64,000 nt of DNA from Thermogemmata fonticola (lineage in GTDB: Bacteria > Planctomycetota > Planctomycetia > Gemmatales > Gemmataceae). The stretch is taken from assembly GCF_013694095.1 (NCBI RefSeq), contig NZ_JACEFB010000003.1, positions 186,001-250,000 on the forward strand, in the 5' to 3' direction. This document shows, piece by piece, positions 42,930 to 51,908 of this stretch. Numbering within the stretch: position 1 is the stretch's first letter; each line of letters begins with the position of its first letter. The notes under the pieces are model-generated. The model was not told the origin of the DNA, searched no databases, and saw only the letters and a program-made list of their open reading frames with translations. Made by a program: the position numbers and the translations under genes.

Positions 42930-43123
42930 CCGCTTTCTCGCTCCGTAAGGGCCGTGTCTTTCCTTCCCCTGTTTCCAGACGCCACCCGTGTGCTTGTTTC
43001 TACCACCTCCTCATCCCGCTGATCCGCCCGGGAGAGGAAACAAGATCAATCCGCCCGTGTGGCCGGCGGAAACGGGGGAAGACCATTCAAATCAAAAAGC
43101 CAGCAGAGAGTGTGCTTGCGTAC

Positions 43124-43165
43124 CACGGCAAAACGGGTATAGAGCACGGCAAAACGGCTATAGAG
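43124..43165. repeat. tandem 21-bp direct repeat, two copies
   Basis: CACGGCAAAACGGGTATAGA plus G at 43124-43144 is repeated head to tail at 43145-43165 with one G-to-C change. It lies about 125 bp before the GTG of the next gene and could be a duplicated protein-binding site or a recent slippage event. Confidence 0.85.
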
Positions 43166-43288
43166 AACACCCGCGATGAAGGAAGAAGGAAAGACTCCAC
43201 GTAGGAGGCAGGAGCAAAAACTGGGAGGGAGCAAAGATAAGCGCGGGGACCAATAGCCCCCATAAATCCTGGAAAGGGGAGATATCAG

Positions 43289-44935
43289 GTGAGGTCTGGC
43301 ACTCAAGGAATCCAGGCTCAGACAGGAGTGCGGCTAGCTTGCGGCTGCTTGCTCGTAGCGGGGTGGTGGTTCATTTTGCCAATGGCCGGTGGGCAGAAAG
43401 CGGAACAGCAGAGAATAGCTATCCCAGGGGAAAGCGGTTCCGATTCCGTCCGCTGTGCCGGGGAAATGGCTGGGAGTATCACGGAGAATTGGCGTCGCGG
43501 TCTAGAGGCGGTGTATCGGGGGGAAGTCGTGGAAGAGGTTCATCAGCCAGGCCGGGAGTTTCGTCGGCAGCACCAGTTGGAGGTCCGCGTCCTCTGCGTG
43601 GGGAATCAGGGTCGCTGGACGGACCTGGCGGTGGTCACCCGTCTGCGCCGTCAGGAAGACGGTTTGAAAGAGGGCATTTTAGGGATCGTTCAGGGAGGGG
43701 AGCGGGAAGAGTGCCCCGCCTTGATGCGCATCGACTGGCTCCGATTATACTCGGATGGCCGAGTGCGGCAGTTGTTGCCGGAAGGTCCGCCTCCTTTGAC
43801 CTTCACGGATAAGACTCCTTCCCGCGACTTGCCGACTCCGCCCGTGGATAGCTTTCCGCTCGGCGAGTGGTGGATGTTCCCTCCTACTACGGATTGGCGG
43901 GCAGGAGAGGCCAGCCGGTGGTCAGGCGGACGGCTGGAACGCTGGGAGCAATTATCCCCGGAGGCAGTCCACGGGGAGCGTTGCTCCGTTTGGCGGATGC
44001 GCCTGGAAGGAGAGCTAGAAGCGGGCGCTGAATTGTGGCACCGGCAAGACATTATGTGGGTATCCAAACAAGATGGTATCAGCCGAAAAGTGAACCGGCG
44101 GATCGAACGGCGGAGTGGTCGTCATGCGCTACCATGGGCGTGGGTAGAGACGCACTATGAGTTAGTGACGATGACACCCGTGAGTGGCCGCCGGTGGGAA
44201 CGTCTGCGCCGCGACCTGGATGTGGCATACTGTGCCCTGCGGGATGCCACTGCCCTAGCCCCCTTTGCGGGACAGTTGGGACCGCGCCTCTTTGAACAGC
44301 GGTTGGCCCGCCTGGAAGCCTGTCTGGACGACGGGGATGCAGCCGATCCCTACCGAGAATTGTTGGTCGCCGCCCAGCAGGCACTGGAAGCCGCTCAACG
44401 CGGCCAGCGCACGGTAGCAGGAGAGGAAACATTCCCTCAGCCAGCCCACTGGCCCAAAACTGGAGAAACGGCTCCCGACATCAACCTCGGAAAACAACGG
44501 CTCGCTTCCTGGCAAGGCCAAGTTGTACTCTTGATATTTCTGGCGGCGGAAGGGGAAACCACCGAACTAACTCTGGCCATCGCCCATGCCTTGCAGCAAC
44601 GCTATGGGCATCAAGCCGCTATCCTTCCGCTTCTGGCGTGGGGGGATAAAGCCGCCACCGAACGACTCCTGCAACGGCGGGGCTGGAAGCTGGACCTTTA
44701 CGACGGTCAAATGGCCGCCCGGCACTACACCGTCACGACTGTGCCTCGGTTTCTGCTTTTGGATAAACAGGGGATTGTGCGCTGGAGCTTTAGCGGGGCA
44801 GGACCTGAAGTGGGTTATTTGATCCGGGAACAACTCCAGCGACTCCTCACCCCGTCTCTTCACCCAGGTTCGCCAGATTCACCAGGCAGCAATCCCCCTA
44901 CCAATGATCCACCACGGCGACCGCGTGCGCCATGA
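43289..44935 (+). CDS. exported protein with degenerate thioredoxin-like C-terminal domain
   Basis: 548 residues, GTG start after GGAAAGGGGAGATATCAG. A signal peptide covers about 12-36. Residues 60-370 are a mixed domain with a basic surface and no recognised motif. Residues about 390-520 follow the TlpA/AhpC-type fold: KTGETAPDINLGKQRLASW, then VVLLIFLAAEG where a CxxC centre would be expected, and VTTVPRFLLLDKQGIV with the cis-Pro loop. The active-site cysteines are absent, so it is not a disulfide oxidoreductase and may bind partners. The C-terminal tail is Pro-rich. Similar N-terminal domains occur in other planctomycete hypothetical proteins, as far as I recall. Confidence 0.72.
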   Translation: MRSGTQGIQAQTGVRLACGCLLVAGWWFILPMAGGQKAEQQRIAIPGESGSDSVRCAGEMAGSITENWRRGLEAVYRGEVVEEVHQPGREFRRQHQLEVRVLCVGNQGRWTDLAVVTRLRRQEDGLKEGILGIVQGGEREECPALMRIDWLRLYSDGRVRQLLPEGPPPLTFTDKTPSRDLPTPPVDSFPLGEWWMFPPTTDWRAGEASRWSGGRLERWEQLSPEAVHGERCSVWRMRLEGELEAGAELWHRQDIMWVSKQDGISRKVNRRIERRSGRHALPWAWVETHYELVTMTPVSGRRWERLRRDLDVAYCALRDATALAPFAGQLGPRLFEQRLARLEACLDDGDAADPYRELLVAAQQALEAAQRGQRTVAGEETFPQPAHWPKTGETAPDINLGKQRLASWQGQVVLLIFLAAEGETTELTLAIAHALQQRYGHQAAILPLLAWGDKAATERLLQRRGWKLDLYDGQMAARHYTVTTVPRFLLLDKQGIVRWSFSGAGPEVGYLIREQLQRLLTPSLHPGSPDSPGSNPPTNDPPRRPRAP

Positions 44936-45157
44936 CCCTGCCCAGTTCCTGTTGCTTTGGACCAGGGAGAAAGCATAGGATGCGCCAGAAAGTCCATCGG
45001 AGGCGTAGCCGTTCTCTCGGTGGATTCTCACCGTGTTAGGAGTTCTCCCCATGTGTCGTGACTCGGTCGCGCCCTTTCGGGCAAAGGGAAAGGAACGGAT
45101 GAATGTGGCCGTCCAGGAAACCGAGGCGGGTATCGGCCTTGGATGGAGAAACCTGAT

Positions 45158-45667
45158 ATGAAGCCGAAGGAATGGAACATTCCCGGACCTACCGGGCGAT
45201 GTGCAGCCACAGGCCAACCCATTCCTTTTGGGGCAAGCTACCATGCAGTGCTTTGCCAGGAAGGGGGACAATGGGTACGGCGGGATTATGCAGTCCAGGC
45301 GTTTACTGGCCCCCCCCCGGAGGCATTTGCCCATTGGCAGGGTCGCATGCCCAGGTCGGAATCCTCCGCGCGTCCGCCCCGACTTGATCCCCACGCCTGT
45401 CTGGCCTTTTTGGATCAGACTGCCAACGTTACGGACGAGCGAACCGTGGCCTTGCGCTATGTGGCCGCCTTGTTTTTGTGGCGACGCCGTCGCTTGCGCC
45501 TACGAGATGTGGATCGTGACTCTCACGGACGGGAATGCCTCCATTTGCACGATCCCCAAAACGGCCGAACTTACACCGTCATCGATCCGCAATTGACCTC
45601 CCAACAGTTTGAGACTTTCCAAACGGAACTTTCCCGCTTGGCGGAAGGGGACGAGACAAGCCGGTGA
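45158..45667 (+). CDS. uncharacterised protein, 169 residues
   Basis: The ATG at 45158 lies after GGAGAAACCTGAT; an in-frame ATG at 45143 has no site. The N-terminal region has PTGRCAATGQPIPFGASYHAVL, which looks like a small cysteine-containing strand pair, and RRDYAVQAF. The C-terminal half has RYVAALFLWRRRRLRLRDVD and a beta hairpin LHDPQNGRTYTVIDPQL. No membrane segment or signal peptide. Its stop overlaps the start of the following lipoprotein gene, so the two are likely co-translated. Similar small proteins next to a lipoprotein of this kind suggest a shared, unknown envelope function. Confidence 0.65.
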   Translation: MKPKEWNIPGPTGRCAATGQPIPFGASYHAVLCQEGGQWVRRDYAVQAFTGPPPEAFAHWQGRMPRSESSARPPRLDPHACLAFLDQTANVTDERTVALRYVAALFLWRRRRLRLRDVDRDSHGRECLHLHDPQNGRTYTVIDPQLTSQQFETFQTELSRLAEGDETSR

Positions 45668-46674
45668 TGTCGCACGAGAGCGTGATCATGGCTATACGTA
45701 TCATGGCTGTACGGTATGGGTTCAGGTACGTAAGCCTGGTAATGTTGCTCATCCTACCCGCAGGATGCAAGCAGCTTGATGATTGGCGCCAGAGCGTCCA
45801 ACAGCGCCGAGGCAGCCGGGGGGGAGAACCTATCCCCCAGGTCAGTGCCGAGCAATTGGTGCATTATCTGAACCAACAGGCCAGCCGACTCCGTACACTC
45901 AGTTACGCGGAAGCCCGAATGACCGCCCGTGAAGGTGAGGGGCTGAAAGGGGCTGTGTCTTACACCCTCCGCGGACGGCTGGCTGCCGCCCAACCCCGCT
46001 ACTTCCATCTCAGCGCACAAGGAGGACTGGCGGGTGGAAAAGTGGATCTCGGTTCCAATGACGAGCGCTTCTGGATTTACATCGATGCACCCGGTAACAA
46101 ACCACTTTACGTCTATGCGACTCACGCCGATTTTGCAGCAGGCAAAGTGCAACTGCCGGGGAATCTCCCCTTCGAGCCAGATTGGGTCCTGCAAGCCTTA
46201 GGAATGACCACTTTTCTTCCGACTGCCCCCTATGAGGCGGTCCGAATTGATGAACGCCACCGTACCTACACCCTCTCTTGGGCGGCCACAACGCCATCCG
46301 GTCAATCGATACGCAAGGAGATTGTGTTCGCCGTGGACACCGCTGTGGGCAGCCGCCCGCAAGTGCTCCGCCATCTCATTCGCAATCCGCAGGGCAAGAC
46401 GATCTGCTCCGCGGAGATCAAGTCCGCTCACACCTTTCCGACCGGCAGCGTCGACCCCCAAAGCGGGCATCCGCACATCGTGCAATGCCCCAACCACGTG
46501 GTGCTACGCTGGGAGGAACAGAAAGTAGAAATCGATTTGCGGTTGGAAGATGCCCGCATCAATCAGCCCTGGACGGCGGAGCAGATGCGTGCTGAGTTTA
46601 CTCCGCGCATTTCCGGGGCTGTCCCGATCAACCTGGCGGAAGCTCGCTTTCCCGGAGAACCAGGACGTCCTTGA
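45664..46674 (+). CDS. lipoprotein of unknown function
   Basis: 336 residues, first possible start is GTG at 45664 overlapping the previous stop; internal ATGs at 45667 and 45688 are alternatives. A signal peptide with lipobox ILPAGC places the lipidated Cys near residue 35. The mature part begins with a helix, then an amphipathic beta-rich domain: LSYAEARMTAREG, YTLRGRLAAAQPRYFHLSAQ, LGSNDERFWIYI. This resembles the lipoprotein-carrier (LolA/LolB or DUF4292) type of half-barrel that binds lipid acyl chains. The assignment to that fold is tentative. It ends convergently 110 bp from rplK. Confidence 0.7.
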   Translation: MMSHESVIMAIRIMAVRYGFRYVSLVMLLILPAGCKQLDDWRQSVQQRRGSRGGEPIPQVSAEQLVHYLNQQASRLRTLSYAEARMTAREGEGLKGAVSYTLRGRLAAAQPRYFHLSAQGGLAGGKVDLGSNDERFWIYIDAPGNKPLYVYATHADFAAGKVQLPGNLPFEPDWVLQALGMTTFLPTAPYEAVRIDERHRTYTLSWAATTPSGQSIRKEIVFAVDTAVGSRPQVLRHLIRNPQGKTICSAEIKSAHTFPTGSVDPQSGHPHIVQCPNHVVLRWEEQKVEIDLRLEDARINQPWTAEQMRAEFTPRISGAVPINLAEARFPGEPGRP

Positions 46675-46784
46675 GTCCCAAATGCCAGAGACCTGTTCCC
46701 GACCTGGCGTAACTTGGTGCTGGCCATCCGATGATCTGAACGAGCTGCTCGGCCACACCGGTCGGTTACAACCTTGTCGGTGTT

Positions 46785-47249
46785 TCAATCCACCACGGCA
46801 ATCCCCATGCTGCGGGCGGTCCCTTCGATAATCCGCATGGCGTGTTCCAGGTCACGGGCATTCAGATCGTTGAACTTCTTGCGGGCAATCTCTTCCACTT
46901 GCTTGCGGGTAATGGAAAACCCTTTGTATTTCCCGGATTTCTTGGCGTCGGGCGGAATGACTTCTTTGCCCTGCTTCTTGCCCGCTGGAATTTTGGCAGC
47001 CAACTTGATGAGCACTGCCGCCGGCGGACTTTTGATTTTGAACTCAAAGCTCCGGTCCGAGTAAACTGTGACGATGACCGGCAGCATCAGCCCCTTCATG
47101 TCCGGGTTGTTGGTCTTGTCGTTGAATTGTTTAACAAACAGACCGATGTTGACCCCGTGAGCACCGAGCGCAGGACCGACCGGAGGCGCGGGCGTCGCCG
47201 CACCGCCGGGACACTGGAGCTTGACAATTCCCACAACTTGCTTAGCCAT
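46785..47249 (-). CDS. rplK: 50S ribosomal protein L11
   Basis: 154 residues, slightly longer than the usual 141 owing to insertions in the loop and tail. The N-terminal domain has [20 protein letters not shown] and [19 protein letters not shown], the C-terminal rRNA-binding domain has KKQGKEVIP and [19 protein letters not shown]11 binds the GTPase-associated region of 23S rRNA and is a target of thiopeptides. It is preceded by nusG on the same strand but with a 408-bp gap, and no rplA gene follows: the next gene is convergent on the other strand. Confidence 0.97.
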   Translation of the reverse strand: MAKQVVGIVKLQCPGGAATPAPPVGPALGAHGVNIGLFVKQFNDKTNNPDMKGLMLPVIVTVYSDRSFEFKIKSPPAAVLIKLAAKIPAGKKQGKEVIPPDAKKSGKYKGFSITRKQVEEIARKKFNDLNARDLEHAMRIIEGTARSMGIAVVD

Positions 47250-47657
47250 AACTGCACCCTATTCCTGGCATGCATAAAAATCCGGGACAAGGACCCCAAG
47301 CGAATTCCCGGATCCGATCCCTCCGCGCCAGTTCCCTCTCCTGGAAAACCAGCGCAATCCTCTGGCTCATCGTTCCGAGGTTTCCCAGCGTTGGCCAGGT
47401 TCGTCGAACCCGCGCCTGTAGGGCTTTTCCAACCGTAAGGCAAAGCCTCAGCAGTACGCTGGAATGAGCATTCTATCAGCTCACCAGCAAAGGCAAAGGG
47501 GAAAGCTGTCGGAGGCACGTTCACCCCGCCGCCGGCCAATTCCCCTCTTCATTCACTCCATCGTTTTGCCCCGCTTTCTGGAATGTCGAGACCAGACATT
47601 CACCAGCCAAAGCTTAGGAACAAACGGCGGCAAGTGGGCGAAGTTCCTATCGGGATT
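47250..47657. other. long gap between nusG and rplK
   Basis: 408 bp with no gene seen. In most bacteria nusG and rplK are close. A stem TCCGGG/CCCGGA at 47281-47313 lies near rplK and a possible minus-strand promoter (TTGCCT at 47491-47496, TAGAAT at 47470-47475, 15-bp spacer) could serve rplK separately. Evidence is weak. Confidence 0.35.
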
Positions 47658-48887
47658 TCACGCCTTGTCCACCTGCCAGTAATCGAGGGTCACATCCACA
47701 GGACGGCCGAAGACGGTCACCTGAACCGTGACTTTCGGAGTATCTCCCTCTTCCTTGGCCTCTGTGATCGCCTTGACTTCCCCTTCCATGTTGGCGAAAG
47801 CTCCCTCACGAATGCGGACTTTATCGCCTTTTTCAAAGTCCAGTTTGACGATCTGGCGTGGCCCGAGCTTCTTGCGGTCGCCGGGCAACACAACGCCAGT
47901 GAGAATCTGCTGGACCTCCCGCTCGGTCATCGGCGTGGGTTCCCGCCGCGCTCCGCGCGCACCGACAAAATCCCCAACACCGCTTGTCTCACGGAACAGG
48001 TACAGAATGCGATCGTTGATCTCCAGTTCTGCGAACAGGTAGCCGGGAAACTTCTTCTGCTTTTTGACGGTTTTTTTCTCCTGAGTTACCATCTCGCCGG
48101 TCTTTTTATCTTTCACCTTGACCGTCTTTTTCAACACCAGCTCCTCGTAAGGGATCACGATCTGGCCGAAGTACTGCTCCAATCCCTCGATTTTGATCTT
48201 GCGCTCGATCGCGGTTTTGATAGACTCTTCCCGGCCCGAAGCCACTTTGATCACGTACCACTTCTTATTCCCTCCACTGCTGGAAGGAGAAACCGCAGCC
48301 TCTGGGGCAGCGGGAGTCCCAGCGTCACTGGTGTCCGTCGCTGGCGGTGTTGACGCGGCCTGTTGGGCCGCCTTCTTCTTACGGCCCGTTCCGGATGCGG
48401 CGGTGGTTCCGCTCCTCCGCTTCCGTGGCGCTGGCGCGGGTGGTGTTCCCGCTTCCTTTTCGACCGATGTCTGACCGCCTTCCCCCGTGGAGGCCGTCTC
48501 CAGAGCGGCAGATTCGGGCAGGGCTGGGTGGGGGATGGTCTCCAAGGCTGCATGCTCTGGTGTCGTCTCTATAGCCCTCGGCTCCGGCGTCGTCTCCAGG
48601 GCCTTGAGTTCCGGAGCACTTTCCAAAGCCATCGGCTCTGGTGTTGTTTCCAAAGCCATCGGCTCCGGTGTCGTCTCCAAAGCCGCCGATGCGGGGGTCG
48701 TCTCCAAGGCCGTTAGCTCCGGCTGCGTTTCCAGAGCTACCGCTTCGGGCGTCTCCTCTGGGGACGGCTGCGGAGAGGTTACTTCCAACTCGGCAGGGGG
48801 CGATCCAGGAGCAGCAGAAGTCGGAGAGGCTTCTGGGGCGTTTGCGGGAGGATTTCCAGGCACGTGAGGATTGGGTTCATCGGTCAT
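47658..48887 (-). CDS. nusG: transcription elongation factor NusG with long N-terminal extension
   Basis: 409 residues from the ATG at 48887, where NusG is normally about 180. A GTG at 48935 overlapping the secE stop would add 16 residues. The NGN domain starts near residue 208 (KKWYVIKVASGREESIKTAI) and has the FPGYLFAELEIN core, with a basic insert KKTVKVKDKKTGEMV before it. The KOW motif is KGDKVRIREGAFANMEGEV. Residues 1-205 are low complexity: seven to nine copies of a nonapeptide resembling ALETTPEPM (48499-48737), then basic PRKRRSG and GRKKKAA patches. NusG binds RNA polymerase and Rho or ribosome; the extension may add nucleic acid contacts. Confidence 0.95.
   Translation of the reverse strand: MTDEPNPHVPGNPPANAPEASPTSAAPGSPPAELEVTSPQPSPEETPEAVALETQPELTALETTPASAALETTPEPMALETTPEPMALESAPELKALETTPEPRAIETTPEHAALETIPHPALPESAALETASTGEGGQTSVEKEAGTPPAPAPRKRRSGTTAASGTGRKKKAAQQAASTPPATDTSDAGTPAAPEAAVSPSSSGGNKKWYVIKVASGREESIKTAIERKIKIEGLEQYFGQIVIPYEELVLKKTVKVKDKKTGEMVTQEKKTVKKQKKFPGYLFAELEINDRILYLFRETSGVGDFVGARGARREPTPMTEREVQQILTGVVLPGDRKKLGPRQIVKLDFEKGDKVRIREGAFANMEGEVKAITEAKEEGDTPKVTVQVTVFGRPVDVTLDYWQVDKA
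48499..48737 (-). repeat. 27-bp coding tandem repeats in nusG
   Basis: The minus strand encodes repeated units of the form ALETTPEPM, ALESAPELK, ALETTPEPR, AIETTPEHA. At DNA level units such as the two near 48631-48684 are almost identical over 27 bp, so the array is likely to expand and contract. Confidence 0.85.
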
Positions 48888-48931
48888 GGCAGTGGCTCGA
48901 TATGGCGAAGGAAACGCTCCAGCAAATCGTT

Positions 48932-49897
48932 TCACCAGCGGACACGGTCTATGGTCCCGGCTTTGGTTTCGGCGGTAGTATTAGCGGGGGGTAGCACACC
49001 GACCCGTTCGCGGCTGAGGAGCCATCCCCAAAAAAGATCGACGGCTAACAAGAAAACAGCGAGTAGCAGGGTCGTGGTTAGAACGACGACCGTATCCTGG
49101 GCCAACTGGCGGCGGGTCGGCCAATTGACTTTGTTCATCTCTGCTTCCGTGGCGATCAGGAACTCCGCGAAGGTGGGCACATGAACGGCCCGCCAGGAAA
49201 CCCAAAGCGTCAGCACAGCGAGCAGAATAGGCAGGGTTGTCCGTGCCTGCGGTATGAGAAGGAGCGAACCGAGATCAAAGGGAAGCTCCGCCACCCAGTG
49301 CTCCGGCAGCACGCTTTGTTGTTCCAGCGAGTAGATACCGGTCAGACCCACCAGTGCGATGCCCAGGGTGGTCATGCGCCGGAGGCGTTTCCCCAACGTC
49401 GCCTTGTAGGACGCCAAGGAAAACCAGCCCTGTTCCTCCAACGAGATGGCCCAGCGAGCTGCCGTGGCACCGGTGTAAAAGCGAAGGGCCAGATAGATCA
49501 ACCCTAATCCGATAGCAGCCGAGACGATTATTCCCGGCACATCGTTCAGATACAGAGACAGCCAGCGCCACGTCTGGAACAGAAGAAACAGTCCCACAAA
49601 CATCAACAAGACGCCGCCCCGCAGCCCACGAGGCATGCGATAACTCGCTAGACTGTTCCCAAGCCACAACAGTCCCGCCGTTGCCGCGGAAATGACCGGT
49701 AGCCAAAGGATCCAATCCACGAGGCGATCGCCCAATAAGGGGAAGATGTAGCGGTTCCAAAGTTGCGGAAGAGCGAAAAGCAAAATGCCCAAGGCCAGGA
49801 GTACGTAGAGCGTCCCCAGTAAGCTAGCCAGAGGCAGACTCAGGGCCGGCTGGAGAGGAGTTCGCGGTTCTGAACTGGTCTCGACGGCGGTGGCCAT
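48932..49897 (-). CDS. secE: SecE with six additional N-terminal membrane helices
   Basis: 321 residues, ATG with AGGAAGGGAAG upstream. The SecE domain is at about 237-295: VHVPTFAEFLIATEAEMNKVNWPTR as the amphipathic helix and cytoplasmic hinge, then a membrane helix VVVLTTTLLLAVFLLAVDLF. The preceding 235 residues contain about six hydrophobic segments (near 24-44, 59-80, 90-112, 118-140, 170-188 and 216-236). Typical bacterial SecE has one or three helices. SecE stabilises SecY in the translocon. The tRNA-Trp lies just upstream and nusG follows with a short gap, the conserved order. The function of the extra helices is unknown. Confidence 0.9.
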   Translation of the reverse strand: MATAVETSSEPRTPLQPALSLPLASLLGTLYVLLALGILLFALPQLWNRYIFPLLGDRLVDWILWLPVISAATAGLLWLGNSLASYRMPRGLRGGVLLMFVGLFLLFQTWRWLSLYLNDVPGIIVSAAIGLGLIYLALRFYTGATAARWAISLEEQGWFSLASYKATLGKRLRRMTTLGIALVGLTGIYSLEQQSVLPEHWVAELPFDLGSLLLIPQARTTLPILLAVLTLWVSWRAVHVPTFAEFLIATEAEMNKVNWPTRRQLAQDTVVVLTTTLLLAVFLLAVDLFWGWLLSRERVGVLPPANTTAETKAGTIDRVRW

Positions 49898-50003
49898 TCC
49901 AAGCTTCCCTTCCTGTCAAACAAATGCCCCGCGGCGGATGAACCTAGGCCGGGGGCGGACGCACCAGAACATCGCGCTGCGGGAACGCTCCAGTTCTTGG
50001 CAG

Positions 50004-50077
50004 CAGGAGCGGAGGGACTCGAACCCCCAACCGGCGGTTTTGGAAACCGCTGCTCTACCAAATTGAGCTACGCTCCT
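50004..50077 (-). tRNA. trnW: tRNA-Trp (CCA)
   Basis: Acceptor AGGAGCG pairs with CGCTCCT, the anticodon stem GCGGT/ACCGC encloses TTCCAAA with anticodon CCA, and the T arm has GGTTCGAGTCC. Discriminator base G. No CCA tail is encoded. It sits between tuf and secE. Confidence 0.95.
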
Positions 50078-50350
50078 GTTCCTCCTCCAGGCCAAACGGA
50101 AGAGGGCTTTCTGCTGATATCCTATTCGGCGAGCCAAAGCCGGTGGAACCGTTCGCTAGTGACGCGACCTCTGCCAGCAAACCTTCGCCGTAGGAACGTC
50201 GGGGTGAAAAGGGCCGAACTCCCTCACTTTACGGGACTCCCATGGTCGCATATCTCGCTCCCCTAGGAGGGCCAAACCAGGGAAGCGGACTTCCCCTTTC
50301 ACCCTTTGGCTACAGATGTCGTAAACCCGGCTGGCTCCTGGAGGAATGCG

Positions 50351-51646
50351 TTATGCCAGAATCTTGGTGACGACGCCGGAACCAACGGTGCGCCCACCTT
50401 CCCGGATGGCGAAGCGGAGGCCTTCATCCATCGCAATGGGGGTGATCAATTCCACAGTCAGTTTGACGTTGTCACCGGGCATGCACATTTCCGTGCCAGG
50501 CGGCAGAGTAATGGTGCCGGTCACGTCCGTTGTGCGGAAGTAGAACTGCGGCTTGTAGTTGCTGAAGAAAGGGGTGTGGCGTCCGCCTTCCTCCTTGGTC
50601 AGCACGTACACATTCGCCTCGAACTTGGTGTGAGGCGTGATGCTGCCGGGTTTGGCAACCACCATGCCGCGCTCCACTTCCTTCTTTTCGATACCGCGGA
50701 GGAGCACCCCAACGTTGTCCCCGGCGATCGCTTTGTCGAGGGTCTTGTTGAACATTTCGATCCCGGTGATCACCGATTTGAGGCTTTCCTTGCGCAGACC
50801 GATAATTTCCACCGGGTCGCCCATCTTGGCGGTCCCCCGCTCGACGCGCCCTGTGACCACCGTCCCGCGGCCTTCAATGGAGAACACGTCTTCGATGGAC
50901 ATCAGGAACGGTTTGTCCTCCTCGCGTTGCGGCACAGGGATGTAAGTATCCAGAGCAAACATGAGGGCGTCGATGGAACGGGTGCCATCGTTATCGCTGG
51001 TGTAGTTGTCGAGGGCTTCACGGGCCCGGCCATAGATGATCGGGATGTTCTCGCCGTCGAACTCGTATTTGCTGAGCAACTCCCGCAATTCCATCACGAC
51101 CAACGGGATCAACTCCGGGTCCGCCTTGTCGCACTTGTTGAGGTAGACCACGATATTGGGAACACCCACTTGCTTGGCCAAGAGGATGTGCTCGCGGGTC
51201 TGAGGCATAGGGCCGTCATCCGCAGCGACCACGAGGATGGCCGCATCCATCTGAGCGGCCCCAGTGATCATGTTCTTGATGTAGTCGGCGTGGCCAGGGC
51301 AGTCGATGTGGGCATAATGGCGGCCCTTGATCGGTTGGGAAAAGTCCAGCTTCTCCAGCCCCGGATAGTCCATCAGATGCTTGAAGGGCAGGGCATCCGC
51401 ATTGGGGTAGGAACGATCATCTGTCTCGTACTCCACGTGGGAAACGGCAATGGTCACCGTCTTGTTGGCATCCCGGACGATGCCACCCTTAGCGATCTCC
51501 GCGTAGGACTTGAATTCCTTGAGGTTGTGCAAATAGGCATTGCGGGCCAGGATCGCCGCGGTCAGGGTCGTTTTGCCGTGGTCGATGTGCCCGATGGTTC
51601 CCACATTGACGTGTGGCTTGGTACGCTCGAAAACTCCTTTGGCCAT
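50351..51646 (-). CDS. tuf: elongation factor Tu with an insertion next to switch I
   Basis: 431 residues from the ATG at 51646 (GGAGAG upstream), about 30 longer than usual. G1 is GHIDHGKT (19-26), G3 is DCPGH (115-119), G4 is NKCD. The switch I region lacks the usual ARGITI; instead [21 protein letters not shown] occurs at 54-74 (its Thr 65 aligns with the conserved switch I threonine). Between HVEYET (70-75) and RHYAHID (109) there are 33 residues where normal EF-Tu has two. Domains 2 and 3 are standard ([25 protein letters not shown]). EF-Tu carries aminoacyl-tRNA to the ribosome. The tRNA context supports this as the main tuf gene. Confidence 0.97.
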   Translation of the reverse strand: MAKGVFERTKPHVNVGTIGHIDHGKTTLTAAILARNAYLHNLKEFKSYAEIAKGGIVRDANKTVTIAVSHVEYETDDRSYPNADALPFKHLMDYPGLEKLDFSQPIKGRHYAHIDCPGHADYIKNMITGAAQMDAAILVVAADDGPMPQTREHILLAKQVGVPNIVVYLNKCDKADPELIPLVVMELRELLSKYEFDGENIPIIYGRAREALDNYTSDNDGTRSIDALMFALDTYIPVPQREEDKPFLMSIEDVFSIEGRGTVVTGRVERGTAKMGDPVEIIGLRKESLKSVITGIEMFNKTLDKAIAGDNVGVLLRGIEKKEVERGMVVAKPGSITPHTKFEANVYVLTKEEGGRHTPFFSNYKPQFYFRTTDVTGTITLPPGTEMCMPGDNVKLTVELITPIAMDEGLRFAIREGGRTVGSGVVTKILA

Positions 51647-51835
51647 CGTACTCTCCGCGTGAGAAATAAGGGTTGGCAAAGCGCTCCTGCTCCTTTCCCG
51701 CAGGACAGGGTGACGCTTCGTCGGTCCACAGTTACGGGTTGACCCGCCGCAGGCCGGTGCGACTCATCGACCCGCAGCCCTCTCCGTCAGGCAGCCACTG
51801 GAATATCTTCCGGCAGCCCCACATCGAGAGGCAAG

Positions 51836-51908
51836 AGCTGCTGATGGGACTTGAACCCACGACCTCCTCCTTACCAAGGAGGTGCTCTACCAACTGAGCT
51901 ACAGCAGC
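51836..51908 (-). tRNA. trnT: tRNA-Thr (GGT)
   Basis: Acceptor GCTGCTG/CAGCAGC, D arm TAGCTCAGTTGGTAGAGC, anticodon stem CCTCC/GGAGG around TTGGTAA with anticodon GGT, T loop GGTTCAAGTCC. It lies 189 bp upstream of tuf, as in the thrT-tufB arrangement. Confidence 0.95.

Larger units (their letters stand above)
42838..43288. other. intergenic region with hairpin and short tandem repeat
   Basis: No convincing gene. Besides the hairpin at 42902-42929 and the 21-bp repeat at 43124-43165, both listed separately, I see nothing definite. Frames here on the minus strand are explained by the tandem repeat. Confidence 0.5.

Noticed and set aside
43046-43306. Minus-strand frame with a repeated RFAV segment upstream of the thioredoxin-fold gene
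   Set aside because: The repeat is only the 21-bp DNA duplication read in frame; no start site or homologous pattern.
48487-48867. Plus-strand frame with regular SGVVSKA repeats
   Set aside because: The periodicity is the antisense image of the 27-bp repeats in nusG.
50078-50350. Possible rpmG (L33) gene between tuf and tRNA-Trp
   Set aside because: Minus-strand frames here are short and lack the L33 pattern; the gene is not at this usual position.
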